Source: Chytriomyces cf. hyalinus JEL632
Lineage: Eukaryota > Chytridiomycota > Chytridiomycetes > Chytridiales > Chytriomycetaceae
Length of the DNA: 64,000 nucleotides
Reading direction: 5' to 3'
NCBI GenBank assembly: GCA_025435555.1
Contig: JAIWWG010000072.1
Span: 117,437 to 181,436, forward strand
Below are positions 20,126 to 29,879 of this stretch, piece by piece. The position numbers and the translations under genes are program-made. The notes beneath the pieces were generated by a model. It worked only from the letters and a program-made list of their open reading frames with translations. It made no database searches and was not told the DNA's origin. How positions within the stretch are numbered: the first letter of the stretch is position 1; every line of letters begins with the position of its first letter.

Positions 20126-20566
20126 TTTTTTTTGTTGTTCTTTTGAATTGCGGTGGTGATGTTGTTTTAAATCCCTTTAGAGTGTTGTTGTTGTTCTAGG
20201 TGGGTAGGGGGGGGCGGGGAGTTCGACCAATCAGACCTGTTGACCCAATCAGGATTTTGATAATGCCAATAACAAACAACTTGTCTGACAATTCCAACAA
20301 CAACAATGGTCATTTTTTTAACAATGATAAAGTCGATCCACTTCGGAATATTCTTTTTCACCGCCCAAAACTGAAAACAAGCAGCCAGAGACATCGAGCA
20401 TCCACAAAAGCGTTGGGTGAGGATGGGGAACATTCCAATTTCATTTGTCTCATTTTTGTAACTCCGCGGCAAGTTTTTTTTTGGCGGTACAAACGACCGC
20501 CCGAAGGGAAAAAAGGAAAACGTCCCGCACCATAATCAACATTATTTTTTTTTTTATCCATCTTCA
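20126..20566. other. Intergenic interval, nothing recognised
   Basis: Contains short AAC/AAT-rich stretches and T-runs that probably belong to the leader of the gene at 19685 and the 3' flank of the gene at 20567. Confidence 0.5.
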
Positions 20567-21801
20567 TCACATTAATCCGGCGCTGCTCAAGTTGTCAGTG
20601 ATACTTTTCCCATTCTTGCGAGATCCCGCCCGCTTCAAGTTCACTGACCAACTGCTTTCACGTGAAGCAATGCTTTCCGAGTCCTGTTTAGGCCAGTGCT
20701 GTTTCTTGACGCTCGGGTACTCAAAATCGAACTCGTTATCTTGAGAATGGACAATGGAACGGACGGTGGATCTCCGTCGCCGTTCGTGCGATTGATGTTG
20801 TTGTGGGGGTGTTCTGATTGCTTGAGAATGCCGAAGGGATGAGGATGTTGTTGGGACGGGTTCTTGGAGGAATGGATACATGGGAGCTGATCTGAATGAA
20901 TGAGATCCGTGTTCGGAAGGTGTTGAATAGAAGGATGAGGTCGGTGAGTCTGCGAGAGACGAGAGTCGCATGCTGCTCATGGAAGATTGTACAATGAGTT
21001 CAGGGACGGGCGAGGGTGTTTGGTTCGTTGAGGAAGTTGAGTTGGCGAGGGACTGTTTCCGTTGGCCAAAGCCATTGAAGCTCTGTTTTTGTAAGTTGGG
21101 GAATAATCAAATGAGAAAACGCAGAATAAAAATTTGCATGCGTGCGTGGAGGGGAAACAACACCTACATCGTTTACGATATCGAGCTCGTGCTGGAGTTC
21201 GATGGCTTCTGTCCGCATCGGGCCGCCTGATTTGAATTTCGACGAAATGGCTTCGATCCAGATTTTCCTCAGCGGACGGTTGTTTGCCACGAGACTGGCA
21301 CGGCGAAAAAAGAGAAAAGAACGGGGTGAGTCTCGAGGTGTTGGCATAAATAAACACAACTCACATCCACGACTTTAACTGTCCCGAAGATGTCAACCCT
21401 GCAACCTCAAAAGCATGCGCGATCCCGGGTGTGGGCCTCAGCTTAACGCACGCGGGATGACGCAAGTTGAATGCATCGAGTGGGAGGGACGAAGGGTCAG
21501 CCGTGTTGAACATGTACAGTCGTCCAGCGAACTGCACAAAGAATCTTCGCGAGTAGACGGAGGGATCGTCTCCATCGGTGATCAAGTTGAGGTAGCCTGA
21601 TATAACATTGCATGCGCTGGATGTGAAGTCTGACAGACGAGGGGGTTTTTCGTTTTTGACTGTTGCCAGTTTGAGGGGTGAGTTGGGTTGTTGGAAAGAC
21701 CGCAAGCATGTATGCATACCTTCACAGGAGCCGGCAAGCAGCGTGGCCAAGGAATCATCGAGATCGGCCAGGAGGGCGTCGTAGTCTTGCAAGGGCGCCA
21801 T
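20567..21801 (-). CDS. PH-domain protein
   Basis: Exons 21720-21801, 21365-21659, 21168-21294 and 20567-21082 join in frame to 339 residues. The N terminus is MAPLQDYDALLADLDDSLA. A pleckstrin-homology fold is suggested between about residues 43 and 148: VISGYLNLITDG, RRFFVQFAGRLYMFNTADPS, then SLPLDAFNLRHP, HAFEV and finally RKIWIEAISSKF, with the invariant tryptophan of the C-terminal helix. PH domains bind phosphoinositides or proteins at membranes. The rest is Ser/Pro/Gln-rich and disordered, with a basic RERRRR-like patch. The start at 21801 is the first ATG; upstream, 21830-22055 is open in another frame (MGVMNLSDRSM) but not joined. Confidence 0.75.
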
Positions 21802-22502
21802 CCCAATTTCCAAGAGAGAAGTGGGGTGATTTCAATCTCCGCAAAAATCACCCTGAAATTGTCGCTCACAAAATGCCCCGTCCAATCCCAATCCCAATTT
21901 GTCACCCGAGTCAACAATGGGCACATGGGATCAAGCATGAGCATGTTCACGCGTTGCTGCGATGCTTCCAGTCGACTTGTTCTGTCGTGGTTGTCCACTT
22001 GTTCAGGCCTCCTCATGGTGATCATGCTCCGGTCCGATAGATTCATCACACCCACGTCCGAGCACTGACTGGCATCATCTTATCATCGTGATTGCCATTT
22101 CGCTGCGTTTAGCATAGACAACAATCATTCTTTGCTGTCTTTTGTCAACGCCGAGAGTCTGCGAACAAATGGGCAGCGTGTTCAGTTCAGAGCGCATTTT
22201 GCCTCAATTTTGATGCTCCGTCCAAGCAAGAGAGTGGCATGCATACGCGACAGCAAACGATGTCGTGACGGTCGGTCCTGTGTCTATAAAGACTGGCGCC
22301 AAGAAGAGCAAACAGCGGGGGACAACTGCCCAAGTCCATTGGATAGGGTAAGCTGTGGCGTGCTTCTCTAATTCGGGGGTATCGCTTAGTCCGCGTTTGA
22401 TGCTGGTGCAGTGGAATGCGCGGGCAAGAAATGTCGGACATTTTTTGAGTTCATTTTTGATTTTCTCCCACATTTTCTCTCCATTTTATTTTAACGCTTG
22501 GT
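21802..22502. other. Intergenic interval between divergent genes
   Basis: A reverse-strand frame (start 22055) has plausible codon use for about 75 residues but no motif and could be an upstream exon or a uORF of the PH-domain gene. 22060-22500 shows nothing recognisable. Confidence 0.35.
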
Positions 22503-23029
22503 ATGTTCGTAAATGTGCAAAGCGGCAGTAAAGTCAGCGACAGCGTCGCCGCCGTGCTTGACCATCTTCGCGGCAACGGTTCAACTGCACAGGTGAGACC
22601 CTATATTCCATTCGCCCAGATCTCAGAAGAGAGACCTCGACTAACCACACGTCTTGGATCAGCCCCTCGAAAACACACCCGTCACTGTAACGATCCGTGC
22701 AAAAGACAAAGCCATGAACAAAGCCATCTCAGTTGTAGAGATTGCAAAGAGAGAGTTTGGCGCTTCAAAGTTGACACAAAAGACGGCCATCTCATATTAC
22801 ACGCCAAAGTGAGCCTCCCCTCTCCGTCTTGAAACTGGCGTCTTGTTTGCACAACTGACTGCGTGCGTGCGTATTCTGCATTAGACCGAAGGAGACTGAC
22901 ACGGACCCGTTGAAGAAGACACGGAAGAAGAAGGAGGAAGTGGAAGGAACGACGGGTAAAAAGGCCACATCAGCAAAAGTGCCCAGCATCAGCATCACTC
23001 TCACACTCACGCAAATAAAACAAACTTAA
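22503..23029 (+). CDS. Alba-family DNA/RNA-binding protein (Rpp20/Rpp25-like)
   Basis: Exons 22503-22592, 22663-22808 and 22885-23029 join in frame to 126 residues. The body fits the Alba fold: MFVNVQSGSKVSDSVAAVLD (strand-helix), VTVTIRAKDKAMNKAISVVE (the conserved AxGxAI-K-V/E region) and IAKREFGASK. In eukaryotes such proteins are RNase P/MRP subunits or general RNA-binding Alba proteins. The tail is lysine-rich (KKTRKKKEEVEG), consistent with nucleic-acid binding. The next gene, also an RNA-processing factor, starts 62 bp downstream on the same strand. Confidence 0.7.
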
Positions 23030-23091
23030 ATGAAGAGAAATAATGACGAGAAATAGCGTTCATTTTCCTTTCTATTTCTTTTTTAAAAAAA

Positions 23092-23802
23092 ATGGCGCCA
23101 AACGCAAGACCGAAAGACGCCAAGGGCAAAGATTCCAAAGGCAAGGATGGCAAGAGCAGGGGAGACTCCAAAGGCAGAGACTTCAAAGGCAAGGACAGCA
23201 AAGGCAAGGTTTCCAAGGGTGGCAGCGGCGGCGGCGGCGGCGGCGGCGGCGGCAAGAGCTTCAGCAAAGGCAAAGGAAGGAAAGGAAAGCACGAGAAAGT
23301 GAAGCCGTACTCATTCAAAGTGTCGGCAAAGGCGAAAAAGAACCAAGAAGACCTGATTGAATATGACGATGCATCGCGGAGGTGAGCTTCGAGGTTAGCG
23401 ATACAGGCAAAGCGAATACTGACAGGCTATTGTTGTTGGGGGGAACAGCGACTATCTCACTGGCTTCCATAAACGGAATCTGGAAAAGATCAAGAAGGCG
23501 AAAGAGAGAGATGCCGCGCTGGATCGCGAAACACTGCGAGAGAGCAGGAAAGAAAAGGTCTGTTCTGTGTTGCGATTGAATGTGCAAAGTTCGGAGGTAC
23601 TGACCAAAAAAAAACTCAGCGGTTGCGCATCTCGGGTGTGATGGACGAGATTGAGCACATTGAGAGCATTAACGAATCACGGAGGCAGGCGCAGATGCAA
23701 CGCGAGAGCGAGGGCGAAAGGAGTTCGAATTTCATCGAAAAGAAATTTGTCTCCAAATCCAACAAACTCGTCACCGTCACCATTGAGGATTTCGAGATGT
23801 GA
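23092..23802 (+). CDS. RRP17: Nop25/NOL12/Rrp17-family rRNA-processing protein
   Basis: Exons 23092-23381, 23449-23557 and 23620-23802 join in frame to 193 residues. The family signature DYLTGFHKRNLEKIKKAKER is at the second exon start, followed by a long charged helix (RETLRESRKEKRLRISG, MDEIEHIES). Rrp17/NOL12 proteins act in the nucleolus on pre-60S rRNA 5' processing. The N-terminal 75 residues are a lysine/glycine low-complexity extension with a run of nine glycines (residues about 45-54) encoded by GGC repeats, not part of the core family. Ends NKLVTVTIEDFEM. Confidence 0.82.
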
Positions 23803-23931
23803 TGCCCCCAATAAAAAAAACTACTCATGAATGGCAATCATTATTTTTGTAGATGAGTAAAAAGTCGGTTAAAATCATCGAAAGCGTCAGCTGGCACTCG
23901 TGCATCCCATGTATTTTTTAAAAACGCAACG

Positions 23932-26900
23932 TTACTGAAAAAACTGCGACCCAGCCCCAGGATTCATGTCAAACGATGCAGAATCTATATAGTGCAAGTT
24001 CCAGATATCAGATATTCCACCCACACCACCCCCTTGACGGTCCTGCCTTGATGCAGTCCCATTCGACCCCACAACTCCTCGCACCCCACCACCATTCCCA
24101 ACATCAAACCCTGTACGCGTCGCATCGTAATTCCGTACATGATTCATTGTCGAAACATCGGGAATTCCTGCCAACCAGTTATTGATGCCATGCACGCTTG
24201 AAGTTGAGCTGCTGGATCCCAGAGTAGTAGGAACGGTACTGATACTGTTTGCATTCAAACTGCCGTGCGACAAAAACTGGGCATCTCTCCTGTGTAGTTC
24301 AATCACCTCTTCGGAAATTTGCCTTTGGTGATGTTGCGAAGAGTTCACACCAATGTTATTCCCATTGAGGGGTAATTGTTGGTGTTGCCCTTGCAGCTGC
24401 TGAAGTGGGAGCTGGCTTTGAAAAGGGTAGTTTTGAAACGGGTTTTGAAATTGCGCGGATTGTCGATGCTGCGGCATCTGCTGCATCGGTAGATGCTGCT
24501 GTTTTTGGTACTGCTGCTGGGGCTGGTGCTGGTGCTGAAGGTGGTGCTGCTGCAGATGCTGCTGCTGCAATCTCGGTGGCTGTACTTGCGGCTGAGATGA
24601 TTGAATCGGCGGTGGCTGTTGTTGCTGCTGCTGCTGTGGTGCCTGTCGACTGTTCGTCTGCCACGCGGAAGAATCCGTCACAACACCCCTCGAAACACAC
24701 GCGTCACACAACACTTTGGCCCCACTATTCTTGACAGCTTCTTCCTTCGCCGCTTCAATCAACGCCAAAAGACTCCCACACAACTTGACAGCAATGCCCC
24801 AATCGCGACTGAATCCTTTCAACGCATCCGCGTGCAGCAGCGCATCCTGGCAAGACCGGTCCGCGTCCGAGTGGTGGCATGAGACTTGCCCGCGGATTAA
24901 ATGAATAAGCGCGCTTTGGAAGATTGCAAAACAGGTAATGAAAGGCGTGAAATGGATCAGGTGTGGGTTTGTGGTTCGAACGCGTGTTAGGAGTTGCGTG
25001 ATTTGGGTTGCGTGGAATAAACTCTTTTTGAAGCCTTCCTGAAGCGGGATGGAAGAATGGTGCTGGGAGGATGGGAGAACTCGCAGCATGTGCATGAGTT
25101 TAGGTTTGTGGACAAGGATGTGGGATATGTGGTAAAACAGGTGGAGATGGTTCTTCAAGTTTTTGTCCGAATCCAACTCAGACAGTAACGACAATGTGTT
25201 TGCTGGGCTTGAAAAGTGGCTGAGCTCCGCACCGGTCAATGAATTCGAAAGAGCCAAAGATTCTGGAAGAAGCCTCGCCCATGAATGCAGACTTGCTTCC
25301 AAGATTTGCATTTGCTGATCAATTTCAGGTTTATTGAAGTCTGCTGGCAAGGTCAAGGGTCGATGCTGGGCGGTTGGTGGATGCGTTGTTGCGGTTTTGT
25401 ACACTTTTGTAAAGTCAATTATCCGGCCAAACAGCTTGCACAGAATGAGAAAATAGCTGTGAGTTGGCTGCAGATTCGTGAAGGGCACAAAGGCATTCGA
25501 AGACGCGAAATCCAAGGTATGCCTTTGTTTAAAGTCCAGCGAGAGTGGTGTTTCGCGATCGATGGGCCGACCGGCATCCCAGTCATTTATATTCGAGGGA
25601 AAGTGAACTTTACAATCTAACGAGGATGATGATCAGTAAACTTGCATTCATTCTCGGGCAATAATGGGTCATTCTCACCCGTGTCGACCAGGATCATTGG
25701 TCTGTCCGATGCCACTGCAGCATATCGATCTCCGACGTAGCAGCTCCACCACAGCCTCCTCCGCTTCTCACGTTCGATCCATTCCACGCCGTGCCCGGCA
25801 CCCGTCCCATCTGCATCCGCAAGCGCATCTAGCGTAGCAGCCAAGTCATCTTCTACCGTGTTTGTACGTCTCAAATCTTTCAACATACTGATTGCCATTC
25901 CCGAGTACATCCAAGACGCAGAAACGCGGCCCGAGCCTGTTTTTCAATGGCACTCTTAAATATAAACAAAAACAGCAATTGACAAAAAAAAACTCACCCG
26001 CGCACAAACATTTCAACAAACAAAACGCAGCAATCGTCGAAACACGTGGGAAATCCATAAACTGATCAACCAAATCCCTCGCTTTGAAATAAAACGCATC
26101 GCAAGCCCGTGCATGAAGCTCTTCCATCGTCGTTGACGCGCTCCCATTCGCGGAGCTGCAGTACAACGCGCCAATCGCCAACACTGCTGGATGCTTACAG
26201 TATCGAGCTGCCATGGCATAGATTGTGTGAAGCAGAAGCGGACTTTCCGCCTCTTTCGAATCATGAAATGATTGTCTGTGCAGTATGTGCATCATTGGGT
26301 CGATATATTTGAAATAGAGTCCGATAAGTTCATTTTTTGCATCTTGCGGTAAAGAGGCAAGAGGATCCGGCGGTTTCGAGAGAGGATATTGATTCGCGTG
26401 AACAAGGGCAGCAGGGAGGGAACTGAAATTCGGTCGGGATATCGAACTCTGCACTGTCTGAAGCAGCACATTTGATGCTGAAGATACGGAACTAGTTTGA
26501 GTATGAGCAGGCCTGGACGGGGTATACGGCTGGCTGGCCAGAGTCGGCGGCCTCTGGTTTGAAGTCGCCGTCCCAATTCGAGAACTCGACAACACGCCAC
26601 CAAATTGGGCAATCCTTGACGAAGAAGGCACTTGCGATTTTTGATGCGCGGAAACGCTTCCAATAGAACTGTGAAGAACTGGAGCATTGGATTGTGAACT
26701 TCGCGAAGATGGGATCTGCCCAGCAAGCTGCACCGTTGAAGGCATTGAATTCGAAAAAGGAAGCTGAGCCACAGGTTGCTGATTCGTCTGTACTCCTGGT
26801 GGTACAATTGCCACAGCATGCGCCGCAGCAGCTGGATTCAACGGCACAGATGGGTTTTGAACCATGTCGCTGGCATCGTCCGTTCTGGGCCTCTTTCCCC

Positions 26901-27278
26901 GAGTCGACTCGCCCAATCGCTCGTACGAACAAGCCCGTCCGTTCTTGGAACACATTCCACAGTTTGGTCGGACTCCATCACACTTGATTTTCTGAAAGCC
27001 AAGATTTAGAATGGACCCCAGGGGAAAAGGGAAGAGAAAAGTTGAACCTTGGAATTGCATGTATCGCATGCGGGTATGCGCTTCTTTTTGACGGCGTTCG
27101 ACGGTGCATGTGCGACAGGAGAACCGTAAGTGGGTCTAATGGGAGGCAGGTTTGATGGTGGGTTCGAAGATGTGCTGCTGGCAGCAGGTAAGAGGTTGTT
27201 TTGTGTTCGAATCAGGGTGGAGGGGTCAGTTCTGTTTGTGGAGACAGTTGTGCTGGGGACATGGGTTGTCGGATCCAT
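23932..27278 (-). CDS. Zn2Cys6 fungal transcription factor with middle homology region
   Basis: Exons 27048-27278, 25998-26991, 25679-25936 and 23932-25616 join in frame to about 1055 residues. The zinc cluster is ACDTCNSKKIKC...NCGMCSKNGRAC, six cysteines at about 71-98 with spacing 2-6-6-2-6, the Gal4-type DNA-binding module; an intron splits it. A fungal-specific middle homology region runs from about 300 to 640, with LIGLYFKYIDPMMHILHR, RRRLWWSCYVGDRYAA and FPSNINDWDAGRPIDRE. A glutamine-rich stretch near 790-900 (QQQHLQQHHLQHQHQ type) looks like an activation region. Target genes cannot be inferred. It is nuclear by family. Confidence 0.9.
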
Positions 27279-27732
27279 AGAACGAGGGTCAACTTAAAAA
27301 GTTGGGATATCCAAAATGTTTTGTTGACAGGCGAAGAACCCCCTCCCCCCCTTCACCCTTCACGCCCAGCGCTTAAAACCAACGTGCCTCTCGCACTGTT
27401 GTCAGCAATTGTGGCCATCACCATAGCGGCATCTAATAAAATTGTCATACTTTGAATTTGACAACGATATTTACCATAACGATGATCTCACCTTTGCATC
27501 GTCGCAACAGTTCCCACCAGCACTTTGACGCAACTCCAAACATACATCACACATCTCCGACACCTTTGAAACGCGCTTCTTGCTTTTTTTTTTAATTTTT
27601 TTAATTTTTATTTTCGGTGTTCTCCAAATCACGTTGGCTGACAACTTGCTCAAGTTTGCTTTTTAAGTATTGCATTTATTACATTATTAACTTGGTACAT
27701 CAGAAACTTGGAAGAGATAAAGGAAAAAGCAG
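27279..27732. other. Intergenic interval, nothing recognised
   Basis: Leader of the zinc-cluster gene to about 27400, then AT-rich sequence with T runs near 27580-27620. No gene seen. Confidence 0.5.
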
Positions 27733-27954
27733 CTAAGCAGTGTCCTCCCTTGCATGCCCTATCCGTTCCGACGAAGCTGGTCTGGAAGATGGCTCCTTGC
27801 CAGCGTAATGCTTTGCATACCATTGGTCCCACTCTAGCTTGGCCCAAACAGGGTCAAAAGCACTGGGATCGTCAATGTCTGGAGTGCTTTTGGCGGCGGC
27901 CTTCGAGTGGAGCTTGTGTGCGGCTGCGTTTATACTTTGGATCAGAGATGGCAT
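27733..27954 (-). CDS. Small hypothetical protein (73 residues)
   Basis: Single frame MPSLIQSINAAAHKLHSK..., with a tryptophan-rich centre (VWAKLEWDQWYAKHYAGK) and a hydrophilic end. The N-terminal amphipathic stretch could be a helix. No family recognised, but composition and frame strength are better than background here. Confidence 0.45.
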   Translation of the reverse strand: MPSLIQSINAAAHKLHSKAAAKSTPDIDDPSAFDPVWAKLEWDQWYAKHYAGKEPSSRPASSERIGHAREDTA

Positions 27955-28099
27955 CCTCTTTTTTTTTGTTTAGTTGTGATGTTGTGGGTTTTGATAGCTT
28001 GCTTTTTGCGTGTATGTGTGTGTGGGATGAGTTCCGTTTTTATAATGCGGTGGTGCTTGACCACTCGTAATCGATACATTCGAAATCTCAAGTAATGAT

Positions 28100-28437
28100 G
28101 CTGACAAGCGACTGCTCCGCCTCATCTTACGTGTCAAAGCGCATGATTTCTGTGATAAGTCCCACTCCTTGCAGACAATGCTACCCCTGGGTCTCCTGAC
28201 GAGTGATTCTGGGTTCTGCCACTGACAACCTGCTTCATTCACAATGCATTCTCTGGTTCGGCAGGCCGCAAAATAATTCTGCAACAAAGTGTAAGAGCAG
28301 GGTGAGATGATGAGGGGTGGAAACGCGTAGAAATATGCATCTTTCACACGAAAAAACGTTTTGCGCCCTTCAAAACCAAAAAAAACTCACCTATGAACAA
28401 CCAATCGACATACGCATGACTAAAGCCATTCTGCTCA
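28100..28437 (-). pseudogene. Exon-like fragment next to the rDNA segment
   Basis: A reverse-strand piece reads MNEQNGFSHAYVDWLFI up to a GTGAGT donor at 28389, and a second piece after a TTGTTGCAG acceptor near 28285 reads NYFAACRTRECIVNEAGCQW and VCKEWDLSQKSCAL, cysteine-rich, before a GTAAGA donor. The two pieces do not stay open when joined in the obvious phase, and the upstream side meets ITS/LSU sequence within 30 bp. It looks like part of a gene cut off by the rDNA fragment; the identity is unknown. Confidence 0.3.
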
Positions 28438-28459
28438 TTCATCACAATACCGAAGGCTT

Positions 28460-28619
28460 AGTGCCACTCTAGGAAACCCGGTCCGGTCCCAGCTTCCATG
28501 TGGCCTTGGGCTACCCGGTGCAGCAGACTCGGTTGCTATTGTCCTTCGAGACAGGCGCAGTGTATACGACTCACCTATGCCAGGCGGCTGCGACTTGTCG
28601 CGGTCGATTACCTGAACAT
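28460..28619 (+). other. ITS2-like spacer 5' of the LSU fragment
   Basis: Sequence directly upstream of the LSU start ends GGTCTCAAATCAAGCAAG, the usual ITS2/LSU junction context. No 5.8S is visible before it. The left limit is arbitrary. Confidence 0.5.
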
Positions 28620-28653
28620 TTGGTCTCAAATCAAGCAAGAAAACTCGCTGAAC

Positions 28654-28685
<32 letters not shown>

Positions 28686-28950
28686 CAACAGGGATTCCCC
28701 TAGTAACGGCGAGTGAAGCGGGAAGAGCTCAAATTTGAAATCTCACTGGTTTCCAGTGCGAATTGTAGTTTCAAGAAGCGTTTTCGGGGACGACTTGGGT
28801 CCAAGTCTGTTGGAACGCAGCGCCAGAGAGGGTGAGAGCCCCGTTCGGCCCGATGTTCGTTCCTGTATGATACGTTTTCAAAGAGTCGCATAGTTTGGGA
28901 ATGCTGTGCAAAGTGGGTGGTAAATATCATCTAAAGCTAAATATTGGCGA

Positions 28951-28984
<34 letters not shown>

Positions 28985-29190
28985 ATGAAAAGAACTTTGA
29001 AAAGAGAGTTAAATAGTACGTGAAATTGTCAAAAGGGAAACGCTTGGAACCAGTATTGGGCCTAGATTATCAGCCGCAAGGTGCACTAGTCTAGGTCCGG
29101 GTCAGCATCAGTTTGGTTTGGAGTAAAAAACCAGTGGAAGGTAGCTTCGGTGTTATAGCCGCTGGTCATGCTCTGGACTGGACTGAGTTC
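28620..29190 (+). rRNA. Partial 28S (LSU) rRNA, 5' D1-D2 part only
   Basis: Contains CTCGCTGAACTTAAGCATAT (LR0R region), the GGAGGAAAAGAAACCAACAG and AGTAACGGCGAGTGAAGCGG motifs, AACAAGTACCGTGAGGGAAA and much of D2 (GTCAGCATCAGTTTGG). About 570 nt of the roughly 3.3-kb LSU is present. After GGACTGGACTGAG the canonical continuation (towards CTTGAAACACGGACC) is absent and unrelated sequence follows. Conserved positions look intact, so it is either a recent partial copy or an assembly join. It cannot make functional rRNA. Confidence 0.9.
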
Positions 29191-29417
29191 CCGTCAAAAG
29201 CCGACAAATCTCCATCAATAGGGGCACCTTCGTGGAACCATCACGTCAGAATTTTAAACCCGCCTCGCGCAACCGTGTCGGCATTGTAGGAAAGCTATGC
29301 AATGTAGCGGGGCGCCGTCGCCTCCGCTTGTAAGATTGCAGGAAACCATCATCTCGATGTCTCCGTATTTGTTGTTCTAAAGCACTGCTGGTGCGAAGCT
29401 CCAAGAAAAAGCAAAAA
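29191..29417. other. Unassigned sequence between LSU fragment and tRNA-Thr
   Basis: GC-rich start (CCTCGCGCAACCGTGTCGG, GCGGGGCGCCGTCGCC) but not recognised as rDNA; no gene seen. Confidence 0.4.
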
Positions 29418-29493
29418 TGTGCCTCAGACCAGGATTGAACTGATGACCTTCTCCTTACTAGGGAGACGCGCTACCGCTACGCCACTGAGGCAC
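29418..29493 (-). tRNA. tRNA-Thr (anticodon AGT)
   Basis: On the reverse strand GTGCCTC pairs with GAGGCAC, the anticodon stem TCTCC/GGAGA encloses CTAGTAA (AGT), and the T-arm is ATCAG-TTCAATC-CTGGT. The discriminator is A. No intron. No retroelement lies within several kb. Confidence 0.92.
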
Positions 29494-29879
29494 ATGCTTG
29501 ATAGATTTTTAACTTGCATATTATCCCACTCACTTTTGCTGGTTTCAAAGCCCTCAAAGTTTGAATTGCACTTGTCTGATGCAGAGAGTCCCTAAATGAA
29601 CCTTTTATTTCTTACATGCAGGCCAAGTAATTGCCTGAACCCACACCATCTCGCCTTTGAAGACAAAAATGAAGCGAAGTGAAAAAAAACCAAATTCGCA
29701 GGGCCCGAAAAATGAAGCCAAAAGAGCCAAAAAACGAAAATAAAAATACATATACCCCGCCCTCGTTCAAAATGCGGACGAAAAAAAAAAAAGGATGATA
29801 AAATAGAAAGGGGGAAGGGCCACGCAACCTCAATTGCATCACATCACGCACACTCACAAGGGACGACAAAAAAATACAA
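29494..29879. other. Intergenic interval
   Basis: 3' flank of the CBS-PB1 gene, with A-rich tracts near 29780 (a 13-base A run). No gene seen. Confidence 0.5.

Noticed and set aside
23043-23385. Alternative frames across the Gly/Lys tract of the Rrp17-like gene (Arg/Gln, or antisense Pro/Leu/Ala)
   Set aside because: Repeat-driven shadows; only one frame continues into conserved exons.
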